Assembly: GCA_002842035.1 (NCBI GenBank)
Contig: PHBP01000007.1
Span: 62,001 to 126,000 of the forward strand
Origin: Candidatus Cloacimonetes bacterium HGW-Cloacimonetes-2
GTDB taxonomy: Bacteria > Cloacimonadota > Cloacimonadia > Cloacimonadales > Cloacimonadaceae
DNA length: 64,000 nucleotides
Reading direction: 5' to 3'
The notes under the pieces are model-generated. The model made no database searches. It saw only the letters and a list, made by a program, of their open reading frames with translations, and had not been told where the DNA came from. The position numbers were made by a program, and so were the translations under genes. How positions within the stretch are numbered: the stretch's first letter is position 1; each line of letters opens with the position of its first letter. Of the stretch, positions 34,421-43,839 are shown in pieces.

Positions 34421-36325
34421 ATGGCTATCAAGGTAAGCTTGCCGGACGGTTCTGTAAAGAATTACGATGCTCCGGTCAAAATCATTGATATCGCTAACGA
34501 AATCTCTCCCAGACTGGCTGATGCCTCGATCTGCGGAGAGCTTGATGGGAAACTGGTGGATATGGATCACGTGATCGATCACGACTCTGCCCTCGTATTA
34601 CATACCTTTAAAACAGACACAGGAAAGGATGTCTATTGGCATAGCACTGCTCACTTGATGGCGCAGGCTGTCAAACAGCTCTATCCTGAGGTCAAAGTAA
34701 CCATCGGTCCGGCTATTGAGCAGGGCTTTTACTACGATTTTGACAGAGACCAGCCCTTTACTGATGAAGAGCTGGTGCTGATCGAGAATAGAATGAAGGA
34801 ACTCAGCGCGGCAGGGCACAAGTATTCCCGCCGTGAATTGACTAAGCCGGAAGCGATGGAAATCTTCCGTCAGATGGGCGAAGATTACAAGCTGGAGATA
34901 CTCGCTGAGATCCCAGATACAGATACTATCTCTACCTATACCCAGGGTGATTTCATTGATCTGTGCAGAGGTCCGCACATTGGTGATACCTCCAAGATCA
35001 AGGCAATCAAGCTGCTCAAGACCAGCGGTGCTTATTGGCGCGGTGATGAAAAGAACAAGATGCTGCGCCGCATCTATGGTATCAGCTTCCCCAGTAATAA
35101 GGAACTCAATGAGTATTTGCTGTTCCTGGAAGAAGCCAAGAAGCGTGATCACCGCAAGCTGGGCAAAGACCTGGATCTCTTTTCTATCAACGATGACATA
35201 GGTCCCGGCCTGGTGCTCTGGCATCCCAATGGGGCTATGATACGTCATTTGATCGAATCTTACTGGAAAGAGGAACATCTGCGCAAGGGCTACAAACTGG
35301 TCTATACTCCCCATGTGGGACGCAGTAAGCTCTGGGAAACCAGCGGACACCTGGGCTTTTACTCCGAGAATATGTATGCTCCGATGCAGATAGACGAGCA
35401 GGAGTACTACATCAAGCCGATGAATTGCCCCTTCCATATCGCTATATATAATGCCAATCACCACAGCTATCGCGAGCTTCCCATGCGTTTAGGCGAACTC
35501 GGTACTGTCTATAGGTATGAAAGAAGCGGAGTCTTGCACGGTTTGATGCGTGTAAGAGGCTTTACTCAGGACGATGCCCACATCATCTGCACACCGGAAC
35601 AAATGGATGAAGAAGTAGAGAAACTCATTGTATTCTCTCTTGATATGCTAAAGCAATTTGGCTTCAAAGACTTCCTGATCTATCTCTCAACCCGTCCCGA
35701 AGGCTCGGTTGGAGAGGTCGAAGACTGGGATAAAGCCACCAATTCTCTGCGTATGTCGATGGAGAAGCTTGGTCTGGATTACCAGGTTGATGAAGGCGGT
35801 GGTGCTTTCTACGGGCCCAAGATCGATATAAAGATCAAGGACGCCCTTGGCAGAGCCTGGCAATGCACTACCATCCAGTTTGACTTCAACGAGCCTACCC
35901 GCTTTGATATGAACTATATCGGGCCTGACAACAGCCCTCACCGTCCTTATATGATTCACAGAGCAGTGCTGGGATCAGTTGAGCGCTTCTTTGCCACTCT
36001 TCTTGAATACCACGCCGGCAACCTCCCACTCTGGCTTGCCCCTGTCCAGATTATGGTGATTCCGATCACTGATAACCAAATGGAGTACGGCAAGCTGTTG
36101 GTGGAAAAGCTACAACTGCTTGGTTACCGCACAGAGATCGACACACGTGGAGAGAAGATCGGCTACAAGATCAGGGATGCAGAGCTCAAGAAGATACCCT
36201 TTATGTTTGTGATCGGAAAGAATGAAGAAACAGAAGCAAAGGTTACCTTGCGCCAACACACCAAAGGCGACCTCGGTGCAATGAGCTTTGACGAAGCTAT
36301 AAAAGCCATCCGTGAACAGCAATGA
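34421..36325 (+). CDS. thrS: Threonyl-tRNA synthetase
   Basis: Class II synthetase of 634 residues attaching Thr to tRNA-Thr. Domains in order: TGS (about 1-60), editing domain with HSTAHLMAQAVKQLYP near residue 73 and the second zinc-site-like DLCRGPHIGDTS, catalytic core with motif 2 (YRYERSGVLHGLMRVRGFTQ) and MNCPFHIAIY zinc Cys, motif 3 (HRAVLGSVERFFATLLE), and anticodon-binding domain at the C terminus. The start is ATG 34421, with AAAAGGAG at 34408-34415; the longer frame begins before it. KdsD overlaps the stop by 4 bp. The window also contains a tRNA-Thr gene at 63.3 kb. Confidence 0.95.
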   Translation: MAIKVSLPDGSVKNYDAPVKIIDIANEISPRLADASICGELDGKLVDMDHVIDHDSALVLHTFKTDTGKDVYWHSTAHLMAQAVKQLYPEVKVTIGPAIEQGFYYDFDRDQPFTDEELVLIENRMKELSAAGHKYSRRELTKPEAMEIFRQMGEDYKLEILAEIPDTDTISTYTQGDFIDLCRGPHIGDTSKIKAIKLLKTSGAYWRGDEKNKMLRRIYGISFPSNKELNEYLLFLEEAKKRDHRKLGKDLDLFSINDDIGPGLVLWHPNGAMIRHLIESYWKEEHLRKGYKLVYTPHVGRSKLWETSGHLGFYSENMYAPMQIDEQEYYIKPMNCPFHIAIYNANHHSYRELPMRLGELGTVYRYERSGVLHGLMRVRGFTQDDAHIICTPEQMDEEVEKLIVFSLDMLKQFGFKDFLIYLSTRPEGSVGEVEDWDKATNSLRMSMEKLGLDYQVDEGGGAFYGPKIDIKIKDALGRAWQCTTIQFDFNEPTRFDMNYIGPDNSPHRPYMIHRAVLGSVERFFATLLEYHAGNLPLWLAPVQIMVIPITDNQMEYGKLLVEKLQLLGYRTEIDTRGEKIGYKIRDAELKKIPFMFVIGKNEETEAKVTLRQHTKGDLGAMSFDEAIKAIREQQ

Positions 36326-37290
36326 CAACCTCAGAAACCATTAAAAACGAACTCAAGCTTGAAGCCTCAGCCATCCTCAGGGTGGCTGAGCAGCTTGATG
36401 ATGCCAGCATAGAAAAAGCCTTTGACCTGATCTGCAACTGCCACGGTAAGGTAGTACTTACCGGTATAGGCAAAGCAGGTATCATTGCACGCAAGATCAG
36501 TGCTACTCTCGCTTCAACTGGCACCAGCTCCATATTTCTCCACGCTGCCGAAGGCATCCACGGAGATCTCGGAATGCTCTGCCCGGAGGACATCGTAATC
36601 GCCGTATCAAACAGCGGTAATACCCAGGAGCTGATCTCGATCATCCCCTTCCTAAAGTTCATCAAAGTTCCGATCATCGCGCTTACAGGCTCCACCACTT
36701 CCCAGCTAGCCCATGCTGCCGATGTCGTTTTGGATTGCAGCGTCCCCAGTGAATACGAGCCTTTCGGCTTGGTTCCCAGCTCTTCCACGACGGTAGCTCT
36801 GGCGGTTGGCGATGCCCTGGCTATCGCAGTGTTGCGCCATAAAGACTTCCAGCTAAAGGATTTTGCCCGCTTCCATCCCGGTGGCACGATTGGCAAAAAG
36901 CTCTTGCTCAGAGTGATGGATCTGATGCATAGCGGAGACGAACTGCCAAAGCTTTGCCTGGACGCCTCAATGTCCGACGTAGTGATGGAGATGACCGGCA
37001 AAAAGCTGGGCTGTACAGCTATTACAGACGATGCAGGCATCCTAAGAGGGATGATCACTGATGGAGACTTACGTCGCCAACTTCAGGAGAAAGGTAACGC
37101 TCTACTGGGCTATAAGGCTCAGGATTGTATGACTGCCAATCCCAAAAGCCTCAAGAGCGAAGAGCTTGCCATCAACGCTCTGAACCTGATGGAATCTCAC
37201 AAGATCACTATGCTCCCGGTCGTCGATGAAACTCAGTGTATTGTTGGTATGCTCCATATGCACGATCTAATCCGTGCCGGTGTGATCTAG
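36322..37290 (+). CDS. kdsD: Arabinose-5-phosphate isomerase (KdsD/GutQ family)
   Basis: A 322-residue SIS-CBS-CBS protein converting ribulose 5-phosphate to arabinose 5-phosphate, the first step to Kdo for lipopolysaccharide. The SIS domain (about 20-190) has VLTGIGKAGIIARKISATL, HAAEGIHGDLGM (catalytic-region His/Glu) and SNSGNTQELI. Two CBS domains fill about 205-320 (DGDLRRQLQEKG; VVDETQCIVGMLHMHDLIR). It supports an outer membrane with LPS. The ATG overlaps the ThrS stop. Assignment as KdsD is by architecture and motifs; other members act on related sugar phosphates. Confidence 0.88.
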   Translation: MTTSETIKNELKLEASAILRVAEQLDDASIEKAFDLICNCHGKVVLTGIGKAGIIARKISATLASTGTSSIFLHAAEGIHGDLGMLCPEDIVIAVSNSGNTQELISIIPFLKFIKVPIIALTGSTTSQLAHAADVVLDCSVPSEYEPFGLVPSSSTTVALAVGDALAIAVLRHKDFQLKDFARFHPGGTIGKKLLLRVMDLMHSGDELPKLCLDASMSDVVMEMTGKKLGCTAITDDAGILRGMITDGDLRRQLQEKGNALLGYKAQDCMTANPKSLKSEELAINALNLMESHKITMLPVVDETQCIVGMLHMHDLIRAGVI

Positions 37291-37307
37291 GAATCCCTTG
37301 TCCATCA

Positions 37308-38333
37308 ATGGCAACAGCAGCAAGCAACGCTCTTCCCCCAGCATTATTGGACTTTATCAGGCAATCTTATCAGCCCGATAGCGATCCCGTCTATTTCGCC
37401 GGAGGACACGAGTGGTCTGATGGCACCGTCTATTCCTACTGCAAAGACAAAGCTCCAAAACTCCTCAAAATCCTCAAATCAGCAGGAATAGACCAGTTAT
37501 CCGCTGCCCGAGAACGCCTTGATTTCATCGATTTTTTAGCTTTAAACGGTGTCGATACCATCTACCCATTTTACTCCGCAAATAACAATCTGGTAGAGTT
37601 TTGCGATTGCGACAACGGCTACATAATGTTCTCTTGGGACAAAGCCCTGGGCGAGCATATCCAGGGGCTCGATCCCATCGATCTGAAACTCTTTTACAGC
37701 AAGTGGGGCATGCTGGTCGGCAGCATCCACCGGCTCACTCAGAAATACCCTCGCTACCTGCAATCTGCCTGTCAAAATAGCAAGGGGCAAGCCCTGATCA
37801 GTTTTGACAGCGAATGGAGCTACTTTGACGGCATGATGCGGGATGACGCTATGCGCGAGGCGTGGCGATTGCAGAGACAGCGGATGGAAGAGCTGAGCCC
37901 CAGCAGGGCAAGCTTTGGTTTCATTCACAACGACCCGCATCCCGGCAATATCCTGCGAGACAAGGAACGCTTTGTCCTGATTGACTTTGACGTTGCGAAC
38001 TACCACTGGTTCCTGACCGATATAGCGATCTGCATCTACAGTGAATACTCCAGATGCAATTTCCACAGTAGCTTCCGTCACCGCAGCCCGGATCTCCCGG
38101 AGCTCTTTCTCAAGCCCTTTCTGAAGGGATATCAAAGGGAGAACGATATCAATCCGATCCACTTGGATCAGATCGAGCTCTTTCTGAACTATCGCCGCTT
38201 TCTGATGTACTGCGTATTCTACGACCAAATTCATAGCTCCAATCCACAGTATCTGATCAAGTTTGCTGATGAGATCTGCAGCTTCAAGCCCTACCTTCCA
38301 TCCGGTCTGCGCTTGGCATCCTTGATCTCCTAA
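37308..38333 (+). CDS. Aminoglycoside-phosphotransferase-fold small-molecule kinase
   Basis: A 341-residue protein of the APH/choline-kinase fold. The catalytic loop FGFIHNDPHPGNILRD-type motif (Asp about 216, Asn about 221) is followed by the Mg-binding LIDFDVANYHWFLTDIA (Asp about 232), the classical Brenner motif and DFD of this fold. The N-lobe is poorly conserved. Substrates in this superfamily include homoserine, choline, sugars and antibiotics, so no substrate is proposed. I chose ATG 37308, downstream of the KdsD stop, because the longer frame runs through the end of kdsD. It is probably the last gene of the thrS transcript. Confidence 0.7.
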   Translation: MATAASNALPPALLDFIRQSYQPDSDPVYFAGGHEWSDGTVYSYCKDKAPKLLKILKSAGIDQLSAARERLDFIDFLALNGVDTIYPFYSANNNLVEFCDCDNGYIMFSWDKALGEHIQGLDPIDLKLFYSKWGMLVGSIHRLTQKYPRYLQSACQNSKGQALISFDSEWSYFDGMMRDDAMREAWRLQRQRMEELSPSRASFGFIHNDPHPGNILRDKERFVLIDFDVANYHWFLTDIAICIYSEYSRCNFHSSFRHRSPDLPELFLKPFLKGYQRENDINPIHLDQIELFLNYRRFLMYCVFYDQIHSSNPQYLIKFADEICSFKPYLPSGLRLASLIS

Positions 38334-38404
38334 GCGATCAAGATTATCCCCCGTCATATTTCTGCCCTCCCCCGCTACTAGTCCCAGCTTCGATCATAGG
38401 ATTC

Positions 38405-38635
38405 TCCCTCGTTTCTCTCTCAATTCCCCCACTTAGTGGGAGAATCGTGGGAGATACTATAGAGAGTTCTTATGTCGAGCCAAGGAAGAGACTTTGCGTT
38501 CCTCCCCCTTTGACAGGATGCTTGCAGCCTGCTTCTATCCTGCTTGAATCCTGGATGAAGATGCAGGAAACAACTCTCCTGAAAGGTTTTATGGAATATC
38601 AATCGAAAGAGGGATCAATAGCGCCGCCATAATCA
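38405..38635 (-). repeat. Dispersed intergenic element, copy 4, composite form with palindrome
   Basis: Within a 441-bp gap, the minus strand reads a lead segment, then 11-bp units (CAGGATTCAAG, CAGGATAGAAG, CAGGCTGCAAG; plus-strand 38515-38553), about 45 bp of less conserved sequence, and then a conserved block (38410-38475). The block core is a hairpin ATTCTCCCACT/AGTGGGGGAAT. Copy 5 at 63.4 kb has the same order and spacing. Nothing coding was found in this gap; a promoter-like TTGACA is at its right end. Confidence 0.78.
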
Positions 38636-38702
38636 TACTATACTCCTCCGGAGCGCTACTTAACCCGTGGGAATAATGGTCTTAAATCAATCGGGAAAAG
38701 CA

Positions 38703-38731
38703 TTGACAATTTAGCTGATGCGGATGAATTG
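38703..38731 (+). promoter_or_regulatory. Candidate promoter of threonine dehydrogenase gene
   Basis: A consensus TTGACA at 38703-38708 is followed 17 bp later by GAATTG (38726-38731), 43 bp before the start codon. Confidence 0.45.
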
Positions 38732-38774
38732 GACACACCTTGGTAATGAATTATTAGCTATGGAGTAATAGAGA

Positions 38775-39737
38775 ATGAAGAAGATCCTGATTATCGGAGC
38801 AGCCGGCCAGATCGGTTCTGAACTAATCCCTTATCTGAGAAAGATTTATGGAGATAGCAATGTAGTCGCTTCGGACTTGCATAACAATCTCCCCTGCAAT
38901 GTTTTGGAGAGTGGTCCTTACGAGATTCTGGACGCTTTGAACGGGAAGAAGATGCAAGAGATCGTTGATCGCTATGATATTGATACGATCTTCAACCTTG
39001 TTGCAGTGCTTTCCGCCAAGGGTGAAGCCAATCCTGTTCTTGCCTGGCAGATTAATATGGGTGCTCTTTTCAACGCTCTGGAGATTTCCAGAGAGACCAA
39101 AGGAGCGGTCTTTACCCCCAGTTCGATCGGTGCTTTCGGGCCTACGACGCCTGCTGACCACACTCCTCAGGATACAGTGATGCGGCCTACGACCATTTAT
39201 GGAGTTTCCAAGGTCGCAGCGGAGCTTTTGGGTGATTATTACCACCTCAAGTTTGGCGTCGATGCCAGAGGCCTGCGCTATCCGGGAATAATCTCAAACG
39301 TTACACTCCCCGGCGGCGGAACCACAGATTACGCAGTCGAGATCTATTATGAAGCCATTCAAAACAAGCTTTACAAGTGCAATCTCTCAGCCGGGACATA
39401 TCTCGATATGATGTATATGCCGGACGCTCTGAGAGCCGCAGTAGAGCTGATGGAAGCCGATCCCAAGCGTCTGGTGCATCGCAATTGTTTCAACGTGACC
39501 GCGATGAGCTTTGATCCTGAAATGATCGCAGCATCGATCCGCAAGTATATACCGGAATTCCGTATGGAATATCACATAGATCATATCAAGCAAGCTATAG
39601 CCAATAGCTGGCCAAATTCGATGGATGACAGCTCTGCCCGTGAAGAATGGGATTGGAAGCCTGAATACAATCTCGAGGCAATGACAATCGATATGCTCGA
39701 AAAGCTCAAAATCAAGCTGGGCAAACAAGGTTGCTAA
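38775..39737 (+). CDS. Short-chain-type L-threonine 3-dehydrogenase
   Basis: An extended short-chain dehydrogenase of 320 residues. GAAGQIGSELIPYL at the N terminus binds NAD; the catalytic Ser is in FTPSSIGAFGP and the Tyr-Lys pair in YGVSKVAAELLG. RYPGIISNVTLPGGGTTDYAVEIYY is diagnostic for the epimerase-like threonine dehydrogenases (mammalian and Flavobacterium TDH type) that oxidise Thr to 2-amino-3-ketobutyrate. The second enzyme of the route, glycine C-acetyltransferase, is not in the window. It fits amino-acid catabolism. The next gene starts 2 bp after its stop. Confidence 0.85.
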   Translation: MKKILIIGAAGQIGSELIPYLRKIYGDSNVVASDLHNNLPCNVLESGPYEILDALNGKKMQEIVDRYDIDTIFNLVAVLSAKGEANPVLAWQINMGALFNALEISRETKGAVFTPSSIGAFGPTTPADHTPQDTVMRPTTIYGVSKVAAELLGDYYHLKFGVDARGLRYPGIISNVTLPGGGTTDYAVEIYYEAIQNKLYKCNLSAGTYLDMMYMPDALRAAVELMEADPKRLVHRNCFNVTAMSFDPEMIAASIRKYIPEFRMEYHIDHIKQAIANSWPNSMDDSSAREEWDWKPEYNLEAMTIDMLEKLKIKLGKQGC

Positions 39738-39738
39738 G

Positions 39739-40722
39739 ATGGTGAAAGTTGGAGTCGTCGGCGTTGGACATCTGGGACAGCATCACGTAAGAAAGTTCCA
39801 AAGCATCCCGGGCTGTGAACTGATTGGTATTTATGACAAAAACGAAGCCCGTGCCAAAGAGATATCCGAGAAGCTGGGTGTAAAGAGCTTTGCAGATTAT
39901 GATACGCTCCTGGATGCGATCGATGCAATCGATATTGCCGCCACTACGACTTATCACTATGAGCTTGCCAAACCGGCATTGCTAAAGGGAAAGCATATCT
40001 TCCTCGAAAAGCCTATCACCAGCGAGCTGGAGCAGGCAGAAGAGCTCTTGGAGCTGGCAAAGAGGCAAAACCTGAAGATACAGGTAGGGCATATCGAACG
40101 CTTTAATCCAGTAATCCTGGAAGTGGAGCAAGAGATCAAAGACCCTATGTTTATTGAATCTCACAGGCTTTCGACCTTTCATCACAGAGGTACAGATGTG
40201 CCAGTGGTCTTGGATCTGATGATTCACGATATAGATCTGATCCTTGATTTTATCAAGGCTCCGGTCAGCGATATCAGAGCCAGCGGAATCGGTATCCTTA
40301 CACCCAATATAGATATTGCCAATGCCAGGCTGGAATTTGCCAATGGTGCCATCGCCAATGTGACCTCCAGCCGTGTCTCACTGAAGCAAGAGCGTAAGCT
40401 GAGATTCTTTCAGAGAGATGCCTATTTTTCAATGGATTTTGTGGCAAAACAGGTCTCTGTAGTGCGCAAGTCTCCTGATATCCTGAAGCTTTTGCCGCAG
40501 ATAATGATGGGCAGTACAGAAATCAAAGCTGAGCAACTCGTTGATATGAAGCTTCACGACGTCTCGGTCACAGCCAAAGACGCACTGCAGATGGAGCTGG
40601 AATCTTTCATTGACAGTATCGCCAATAATAAAAAACCTGTAGTTGATGGTGAAGCAGGGACGCGTGCCCTCAAGATTGCTCTGGAGATCATCTCCATAAT
40701 AAACCGTCAGCTCAAGAAATAA
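39739..40722 (+). CDS. Gfo/Idh/MocA-family NAD(P)-dependent oxidoreductase
   Basis: A 327-residue two-domain oxidoreductase. The N-terminal Rossmann fold has VGVVGVGHLGQHHVRKF, and the family EKP motif is in HIFLEKPITSELEQAEELL near residue 95. The C-terminal alpha/beta domain has DLMIHDIDLILDFI, where the conserved His-Asp of the family is seen near residue 155. Members oxidise or reduce sugars, sugar nucleotides or bilins; similar proteins often lie in lipid A or surface-sugar gene sets, but the neighbours here do not define a substrate. It begins 2 bp after the threonine dehydrogenase and ends 13 bp before asnS. Confidence 0.85.
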   Translation: MVKVGVVGVGHLGQHHVRKFQSIPGCELIGIYDKNEARAKEISEKLGVKSFADYDTLLDAIDAIDIAATTTYHYELAKPALLKGKHIFLEKPITSELEQAEELLELAKRQNLKIQVGHIERFNPVILEVEQEIKDPMFIESHRLSTFHHRGTDVPVVLDLMIHDIDLILDFIKAPVSDIRASGIGILTPNIDIANARLEFANGAIANVTSSRVSLKQERKLRFFQRDAYFSMDFVAKQVSVVRKSPDILKLLPQIMMGSTEIKAEQLVDMKLHDVSVTAKDALQMELESFIDSIANNKKPVVDGEAGTRALKIALEIISIINRQLKK

Positions 40723-40735
40723 CCGGAGTTTACAA

Positions 40736-42031
40736 ATGCAGTATATATTCGTAAAAGACCTCGCCAAACACCTCGGAGAAGAGATCAGTCTGAGGGGTTG
40801 GGTAAGGAATATCCGCAGTAGCGGCAAGCTGCTCTTTATCATCTTTAGAGATGGCACGGGCGAAGTGCAATCTGTGGCTTTTAAACCTGATTTGGGCGAA
40901 GAAGCCTTTGAGCAAGCCAAGCGCCTGACGATTGAATCATCCCTGATTATTACCGGTGTGCCAAAGAAGCACGAGAAGATCGAAGGTCAGTACGAGCTCT
41001 CTGTCAAAGAGATCAAGGTCGTGCAATATGCCGAGGAGTATCCCATCTCAAAGAAAGAACACGGTCCAGATTTCCTGCTTTCAAACAGGCATCTTTGGAT
41101 CAGAGCTCCCAAGCAATGGGCTATCCTGAGAATCAGGCATACAGTCTATTATGCAATCTGCGAATATCTGAATGATAATGCTTTCTACCGCTTTGATTCA
41201 CCTATCCTTACGCCTAATGCCTGCGAAGGGACCACTACCCTCTTTGAACTGGATTACTTTGACGAAGGCAAGGCTTATCTATCGCAATCCGGACAGCTCT
41301 ACCTGGAGACAGGTATAATGAGCCTGGGCAGAGTCTATGACTTTGGTCCGGTCTTTAGGGCAGAGCGTTCCAAGACACGCAAGCATCTTACAGAATTCTG
41401 GATGATGGATGCTGAAGCAGCTTTTGTTCAGCACGACGAAAATATGCAGATTCAGGAAGGGCTTATCCGCCACGTGATCAGATCTGTGCTCCGGAAGTGT
41501 GACAATGAACTGGATATCCTGGAACGTGATAAGGAAGCTCTGCGCAAAGCTGATGCTCCCTTTAGACGGATGACTCACTACGAAGCAATCGAGTATCTGC
41601 GCTCCAAGGGCAGTGAGATTTCCCACGAGAGCGATCTTGGTGCAGCTGATGAAGTAGCCCTCACAGAAGGCTCAGAAACACCTATCTTTATCGAGAAATG
41701 GCCAAAATCCATCAAAGCTTTCTATATGAAACGCGATCCAGAGAATCCTGATCTTGTCTTGGGTAGCGATCTGATTGCTCCGGAAGGATTTGGTGAGATC
41801 ATAGGTGGTAGCGAGCGTGAAGATGATTACGAGCTCTTGCTCTCCAGAATGCAGGCGGAAAAGATGCCTATAGAGGATTACCAGTGGTTCCTTGATCTGC
41901 GTAAATACGGCACAGTGCCCCATAGTGGGTTTGGTATTGGGCTGGAGCGCCTGGTGACCTGGATGAGCGGTATCCATCATATCCGCGAGACTATTCCTTT
42001 CCCCAGGATGATCTATCGTATCTACCCCTGA
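40736..42031 (+). CDS. asnS: Asparaginyl-tRNA synthetase
   Basis: A 431-residue class IIb synthetase with an N-terminal OB-fold anticodon-binding domain (about 1-110, ISLRGWVRNIRSSGKLLFI) and a C-terminal catalytic core. Motif 2 is FRAERSKTRKHLTEFWMMD-like near 205-225 and motif 3 GFGIGLERLVTWMSG near 400. LTPNACEGTTTLFELDYF and SQSGQLYLE are AsnRS features rather than AspRS, since AspRS has bacterial insertions and a longer chain. It charges tRNA-Asn directly. A hairpin follows the gene. Confidence 0.92.
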   Translation: MQYIFVKDLAKHLGEEISLRGWVRNIRSSGKLLFIIFRDGTGEVQSVAFKPDLGEEAFEQAKRLTIESSLIITGVPKKHEKIEGQYELSVKEIKVVQYAEEYPISKKEHGPDFLLSNRHLWIRAPKQWAILRIRHTVYYAICEYLNDNAFYRFDSPILTPNACEGTTTLFELDYFDEGKAYLSQSGQLYLETGIMSLGRVYDFGPVFRAERSKTRKHLTEFWMMDAEAAFVQHDENMQIQEGLIRHVIRSVLRKCDNELDILERDKEALRKADAPFRRMTHYEAIEYLRSKGSEISHESDLGAADEVALTEGSETPIFIEKWPKSIKAFYMKRDPENPDLVLGSDLIAPEGFGEIIGGSEREDDYELLLSRMQAEKMPIEDYQWFLDLRKYGTVPHSGFGIGLERLVTWMSGIHHIRETIPFPRMIYRIYP

Positions 42032-42053
42032 TCAGCAAAGAGCTTTATCTTTA

Positions 42054-42088
42054 CAAAGAGACCCGTGCAGACCGTCTCTTTGCTTTGA
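42054..42088 (+). terminator. Probable terminator after asnS
   Basis: A 9-bp stem CAAAGAGAC/GTCTCTTTG (42054-42062 and 42074-42082) with an 11-nt loop, but only a short T-containing tail follows. Confidence 0.55.
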
Positions 42089-42119
42089 CTATGACAAATA
42101 ATATGATAAGAGGATAGAA

Positions 42120-43331
42120 ATGAACTACTCAGAACGCTTTTCCGAAGTAAGCCGCGCGATGGGCTCGTCCATGATCAGAGAATTGGTGGCTTCCACAAAG
42201 AACATCCCTGATCTGATCTCCTTTGCAGGGGGATTTCCCTCTCCCAGGACTTTCCCCAAGGACATCCTGAGTGAGATTTACAGCGAAGTTGTGAAGACTG
42301 AGGGCACAGACGTCCTCCAATATGGCCAGAGTGAGGGTGACAGCCTGCTTAAAACTGAGCTGGCTAAGTGGGATGGCTACCCGGAACTTAGCCTCGATCA
42401 ATCCCTGATTACAGTGGGCTCAACCAATGGTATCTATTATTACACTCGCGCTTTGATCGATCCGGGTGATGTCGTAATCTGCGAAGCTCCCAGTTTCCTT
42501 GGCTGCCTGGTAGCATTTGAGGCTGCTGGAGCAGATCTGAGAGGAGTTCCTCTGGACGATGAGGGTATCGATCTTGATGCTCTCAAGGCTGCTGTATCCA
42601 ATGCCAGAGCCGAAGGCAAGGCAGTGAAGTTCGTCTATACTATTCCGGATTTTCAAAATCCTGCCGGGATCACGATGTCCTATCAGCGCCGTAAAAACCT
42701 CATCGAATACTGTCTGGCAGAAGACCTGCTGATCCTCGAAGATAATCCCTATTCCCGCTTGAGATACAGCGGAGAAGCCGTTCCCACGATCTACAGGATC
42801 GCCCAGAATGAATACAGGAATACAGACTTGGTGATGGAGATCGTCTCGTTCTCAAAGATACTCGGTCCCGGTATGCGGCTTGCATACGCCAAGGGCAACG
42901 AAGCCCTGATCGGTAAGATGGGTTCATGGCAACAGAAGGTAACCGTAAGCCCGGATTGCGTTACAGAACGCGTAGCTGCCAGATTCCTCCAGAAGAATCT
43001 GATGGACGATCATATCGCAGGTATATGCGATTTCTACAGACCGTATCTGCACAAGATGCTGGATTGCCTTAAGAGTGAGATGCCTGATTATGTAAGCTGG
43101 ACAAAGCCCGAAGGCGGAATCTTCATCTGGATGTGGCTGCCCGAAGAGCTCAATGCTGACGAACTCTTTATCCAGGCCAGCCAGCACAAAGTGACTTATA
43201 TCCCGGGATCAAAGTTCTATCCACGCGGGCAGGAGAAATTCAACTGCCTTAGGCTAAACTTTACCTATTCCAGTATGGAGCAAATCGAGACCGGTATCGC
43301 TCGTCTCGGTAAGCTGATCAAATCCATATAA
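42120..43331 (+). CDS. PLP-dependent aminotransferase, class I/II (2-aminoadipate/LysN-like)
   Basis: A 403-residue fold-type I aminotransferase. DLISFAGGFPSPRTFPKDIL at the N terminus, YGQSEGDSLLKTELAKW, and the PLP-binding TIPDFQNPAGITMSYQRR and EDNPYSRLRYSGE match the group that includes LysN and the C-terminal domain of MocR regulators. The Schiff-base Lys is in EIVSFSKILGPGMRLAY near residue 245. These enzymes have wide specificity for 2-oxoadipate, branched-chain and aromatic substrates. No HTH domain is present. Position between asnS and envelope genes does not indicate a pathway. Confidence 0.85.
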   Translation: MNYSERFSEVSRAMGSSMIRELVASTKNIPDLISFAGGFPSPRTFPKDILSEIYSEVVKTEGTDVLQYGQSEGDSLLKTELAKWDGYPELSLDQSLITVGSTNGIYYYTRALIDPGDVVICEAPSFLGCLVAFEAAGADLRGVPLDDEGIDLDALKAAVSNARAEGKAVKFVYTIPDFQNPAGITMSYQRRKNLIEYCLAEDLLILEDNPYSRLRYSGEAVPTIYRIAQNEYRNTDLVMEIVSFSKILGPGMRLAYAKGNEALIGKMGSWQQKVTVSPDCVTERVAARFLQKNLMDDHIAGICDFYRPYLHKMLDCLKSEMPDYVSWTKPEGGIFIWMWLPEELNADELFIQASQHKVTYIPGSKFYPRGQEKFNCLRLNFTYSSMEQIETGIARLGKLIKSI

Positions 43332-43332
43332 C

Positions 43333-43361
43333 TTGACAAGCAGGGTGCTTGCACTTATCTT
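43333..43361 (+). promoter_or_regulatory. Promoter upstream of small secreted protein and prepilin peptidase
   Basis: TTGACA at 43333-43338 and TATCTT at 43356-43361 with 17-bp spacing, 28 bp before the start codon. Confidence 0.6.
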
Positions 43362-43389
43362 GTCTTTAAGAACACTATAGGAGTAGATT

Positions 43390-43836
43390 ATGCATACACG
43401 ATACTACATCCTGATCATCAGCCTGCTGATTCTTGCGCCGCTGAGTGCGCAGATAGATATGTCCAGATTGGAGCTGAATCCCTTTATGAGAAAGGCATTG
43501 GCACCCAATAAGCTGCAGATTTCCCACAGTATGGGCTTTGAAGCCGGTGCTTCCTCCTCGGGAGACGGCTACTATCTATCCCGTTACACAAACCACATAA
43601 ACTACAAATTCAACCCCAAGCTCGAGCTTGATCTCGATCTGAATTTCGTTAATTTTGGCAGCGCAACAACAAATAGCGGTCTAAATTTCAACGATGACAA
43701 CAGAAGCAAGATCCTGCCGGAGTTTTCCCTGCGTTACAGGCCAAGCGATAGCGTTTCGCTTGAGATTAGAATGGAACAAGCTCCCAGCTACCGTCGTGGT
43801 TTATTCAACCCCTGGTATTACAATCCCGCGAGGTAA
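43390..43836 (+). CDS. Small secreted protein of unknown function
   Basis: A 148-residue protein with a signal peptide (YYILIISLLILAPLSAQ, cleavage near residue 21). The mature part has alternating hydrophobic residues typical of beta-strands (INYKFNPKLELDLDLNFVNFG) and ends in an aromatic PWYYNPAR. It could be a small outer-membrane barrel or periplasmic protein; I do not recognise a family. Its TAA stop is immediately followed, in the same frame, by the prepilin peptidase coding region, so translation of the two is likely coupled. Confidence 0.65.
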   Translation: MHTRYYILIISLLILAPLSAQIDMSRLELNPFMRKALAPNKLQISHSMGFEAGASSSGDGYYLSRYTNHINYKFNPKLELDLDLNFVNFGSATTNSGLNFNDDNRSKILPEFSLRYRPSDSVSLEIRMEQAPSYRRGLFNPWYYNPAR

Positions 43837-43839
43837 GTT

